Below, one piece after another: positions 23,605-24,768 of a stretch of DNA of 24,768 nucleotides (the stretch's first letter is position 1; each line of letters starts with the position of its first letter). The notes beneath the pieces are model-generated. The model saw nothing but the letters and a program-made list of their open reading frames with translations, was not told where the DNA came from and searched no databases. The position numbers and the translations under genes are program-made. The DNA lies in NCBI GenBank assembly GCA_946479805.1, contig CAMLHP010000018.1:1-24768 (forward strand). Direction: 5' to 3'. This DNA comes from an uncultured Gemmatimonadota bacterium (lineage in GTDB: Bacteria; Gemmatimonadota; Gemmatimonadetes; Gemmatimonadales; GWC2-71-9).

Positions 23605-24768
23605 TCAAGCTCCTGCATGGTGCGCAAGCGCGCGCCGGTAAATCTCGAGATAGCCTTCCGCAGACCGTTCCCATGAAAAGTCGCTGGCCATGGCCCGCCG
23701 CATCATCGCGTTCCACCGGCGCGAGTCGGCAAACCGCGCCAGCGCCCTGAATGCGGCGGCCTCGAAGGCCTCGGTGGTGTAGGCGTCGAAGAGGAAGCCG
23801 GTTTTTTCGTCGGTAATCGTGTCCGCCAGCCCGCCCACGCGCCGGGCGATTGGCAGCGCTCCGTAGCGCTGGGCCCGCATCTGGGTCAGGCCGCACGGTT
23901 CATACAGCGAGGGCATCAGGAACATGTCCGCGCCCGCCATCAGGCGGTGCTCCAGCCGGTCGGTGAACTCAAGCTGGACTCCAACCCGGTCAGGATGGGC
24001 CGACGCCAGCGCCACCAGCCGGTCCTCGTAGTGCGGCTCACCGCTGCCGAGGAAGACGAACTGGGCATCGGTGTCCAGCAGGTTCACGGCGTCAAGAATG
24101 AGATCGAGCCCCTTCTGGGTCACCATTCGCCCCGTCATGCCGAACAGCGGCACCCTGCGCCGAAGCGGCAACCCGAAGGAGCGCTGCAGCGCAGCCTTGC
24201 AGCGGACCTTTCCAGCCAGGTTGCGGGCGTCGTACCGGGCGGTGATCTGGTCGTCGAGGTCGGGACTCCAAACCGACTGGTCGATGCCGTTGAGCACCCC
24301 CGACAGCCGCTCTCCCAGCGCACCGAAGGCATGGTGCAGGCCGAAGCCGCCACCCGGCGTCCGGAGCTCCACCGCCTGTGTGGGGCTGACGGTCACCACC
24401 CGGTCGGCGAACGACATCCCGCCCTTGAGGAAATTGAGCTGGCCGTACCACTCCAGCCGGGTGTAGTCGTACAGCGACCACGGCAGGCCCAGCTCCGGAA
24501 GGACCGATGGATCAAAGTGCCCCTGATATCCCGGGTTGTGCACCGACACCACCACTGCGGGCGGTTCGGCCGGTGTCTCGACTCCGGGCACGCCGCGGAG
24601 GTATACCGGCGCCAGCGCGGTATGCCAGTCGTGCGCATGAACCATCGAGGGCGCACGCGCAACCTTGGGCAGCGCGGCCACCGCGGCGCGGGCAAAGAGC
24701 GCGAATCGCCGTGCGTTGTCGGGGTAGTCGGTGCCCATCTCGCCGTAGAGGCCCGGGCGGTTGAAGTA
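23605..24768 (-). CDS. glgA: Glycogen synthase, GT5 (N-terminus outside window)
   Basis: The frame is open to the right edge; 388 residues are visible, so roughly the first fifth to quarter of a ~480-residue protein is missing, including the KxGGL ADP-glucose loop. Visible motifs are FNRPGLYGEMGTDYPDNARR, MVHAHDWHTAL, HNPGYQGHFD, VSPTQAVELRTPGGG, LNGIDQSVWSPDLD, MTGRMVTQKGLDLI and the C-terminal SLYEPCGLTQMRAQRYGALP with the conserved catalytic Glu. It elongates alpha-1,4-glucan from ADP-glucose. It is upstream of the branching enzyme and the GH57 transferase in one operon. The internal ATG at 24736-24738 is not the start. Confidence 0.96.
   Translation of the reverse strand, partial: YFNRPGLYGEMGTDYPDNARRFALFARAAVAALPKVARAPSMVHAHDWHTALAPVYLRGVPGVETPAEPPAVVVSVHNPGYQGHFDPSVLPELGLPWSLYDYTRLEWYGQLNFLKGGMSFADRVVTVSPTQAVELRTPGGGFGLHHAFGALGERLSGVLNGIDQSVWSPDLDDQITARYDARNLAGKVRCKAALQRSFGLPLRRRVPLFGMTGRMVTQKGLDLILDAVNLLDTDAQFVFLGSGEPHYEDRLVALASAHPDRVGVQLEFTDRLEHRLMAGADMFLMPSLYEPCGLTQMRAQRYGALPIARRVGGLADTITDEKTGFLFDAYTTEAFEAAAFRALARFADSRRWNAMMRRAMASDFSWERSAEGYLEIYRRALAHHAGA

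Noticed and set aside
23600..23896. 99-residue upstream extension of the GH57 branching enzyme
   Set aside because: It overlaps the conserved glgA 3' end in another frame and does not resemble any GH57 N-terminus; MDFVLALHSHLPYV is the normal family start.

Overview
The window is about 65-70% GC, coding-dense, and consistent with a Gram-negative bacterium. There are lipoprotein signal peptides, an OmpA/Pal-type protein, outer-membrane beta-barrel proteins and a chaperone-usher locus. The mix of a DUF5916 outer-membrane protein, DUF4097 proteins behind an ECF sigma/anti-sigma pair, a fused bifunctional FtcD and GH57 glycogen enzymes most resembles Gemmatimonadota. That assignment is inferred from gene content; no rRNA or marker gene is present.

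Layout. (1) 1-1620: the 3' part of an FKBP-type lipoprotein, then an OmpA-domain lipoprotein, a two-way terminator and a small secreted protein facing it. (2) 1660-6930, + strand: an AT-rich leader followed by five tightly packed genes. Three are DUF4402 pilin-like proteins, one is a PapD-like chaperone, and one is an 854-residue usher-like outer-membrane protein with a recognisable plug region. This reads as a divergent chaperone-usher pilus system and is the most interesting part of the window. (3) 6939-9560, - strand: a DUF5916/CBM9-like outer-membrane protein. (4) 9590-12702, - strand: an operon of ECF sigma factor, zinc-finger anti-sigma factor and two DUF4097 proteins, closed by a good intrinsic terminator. 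(5) 12924-19797: nitrogen catabolism. hutU and hutI are on +. Converging on them is a - strand run of N-carbamoylputrescine amidase, agmatine deiminase and fused glutamate formimidoyltransferase/cyclodeaminase. hutH is not in the window. (6) 20010-24768, - strand: a glycogen operon of glgA (cut by the window edge), a GH57 branching enzyme and a GH57 4-alpha-glucanotransferase/amylase.

A second theme is the intergenic DNA between 9.6 and 20 kb. Most gaps between transcription units, and several gaps within them, carry a short-unit repeat. These include three dispersed arrays of an 8-bp unit (CCTTACCG), another 8-bp-periodic array, a GACTCGCGA-type family at two sites, a 7-bp GAGAAGT array and a 29-bp inverted repeat. 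The repeats reach into gene ends: they supply the last ~24 codons of hutU and cover the ends or starts of other genes. Two CCTTACCG arrays sit directly upstream of near-identical elements (TAACTT or TATCTT, exactly 7 nt before an ATG with no Shine-Dalgarno), which look like leaderless promoters for hutU and the agmatine genes.

No tRNA, rRNA, CRISPR array, insertion sequence or phage gene was recognised.
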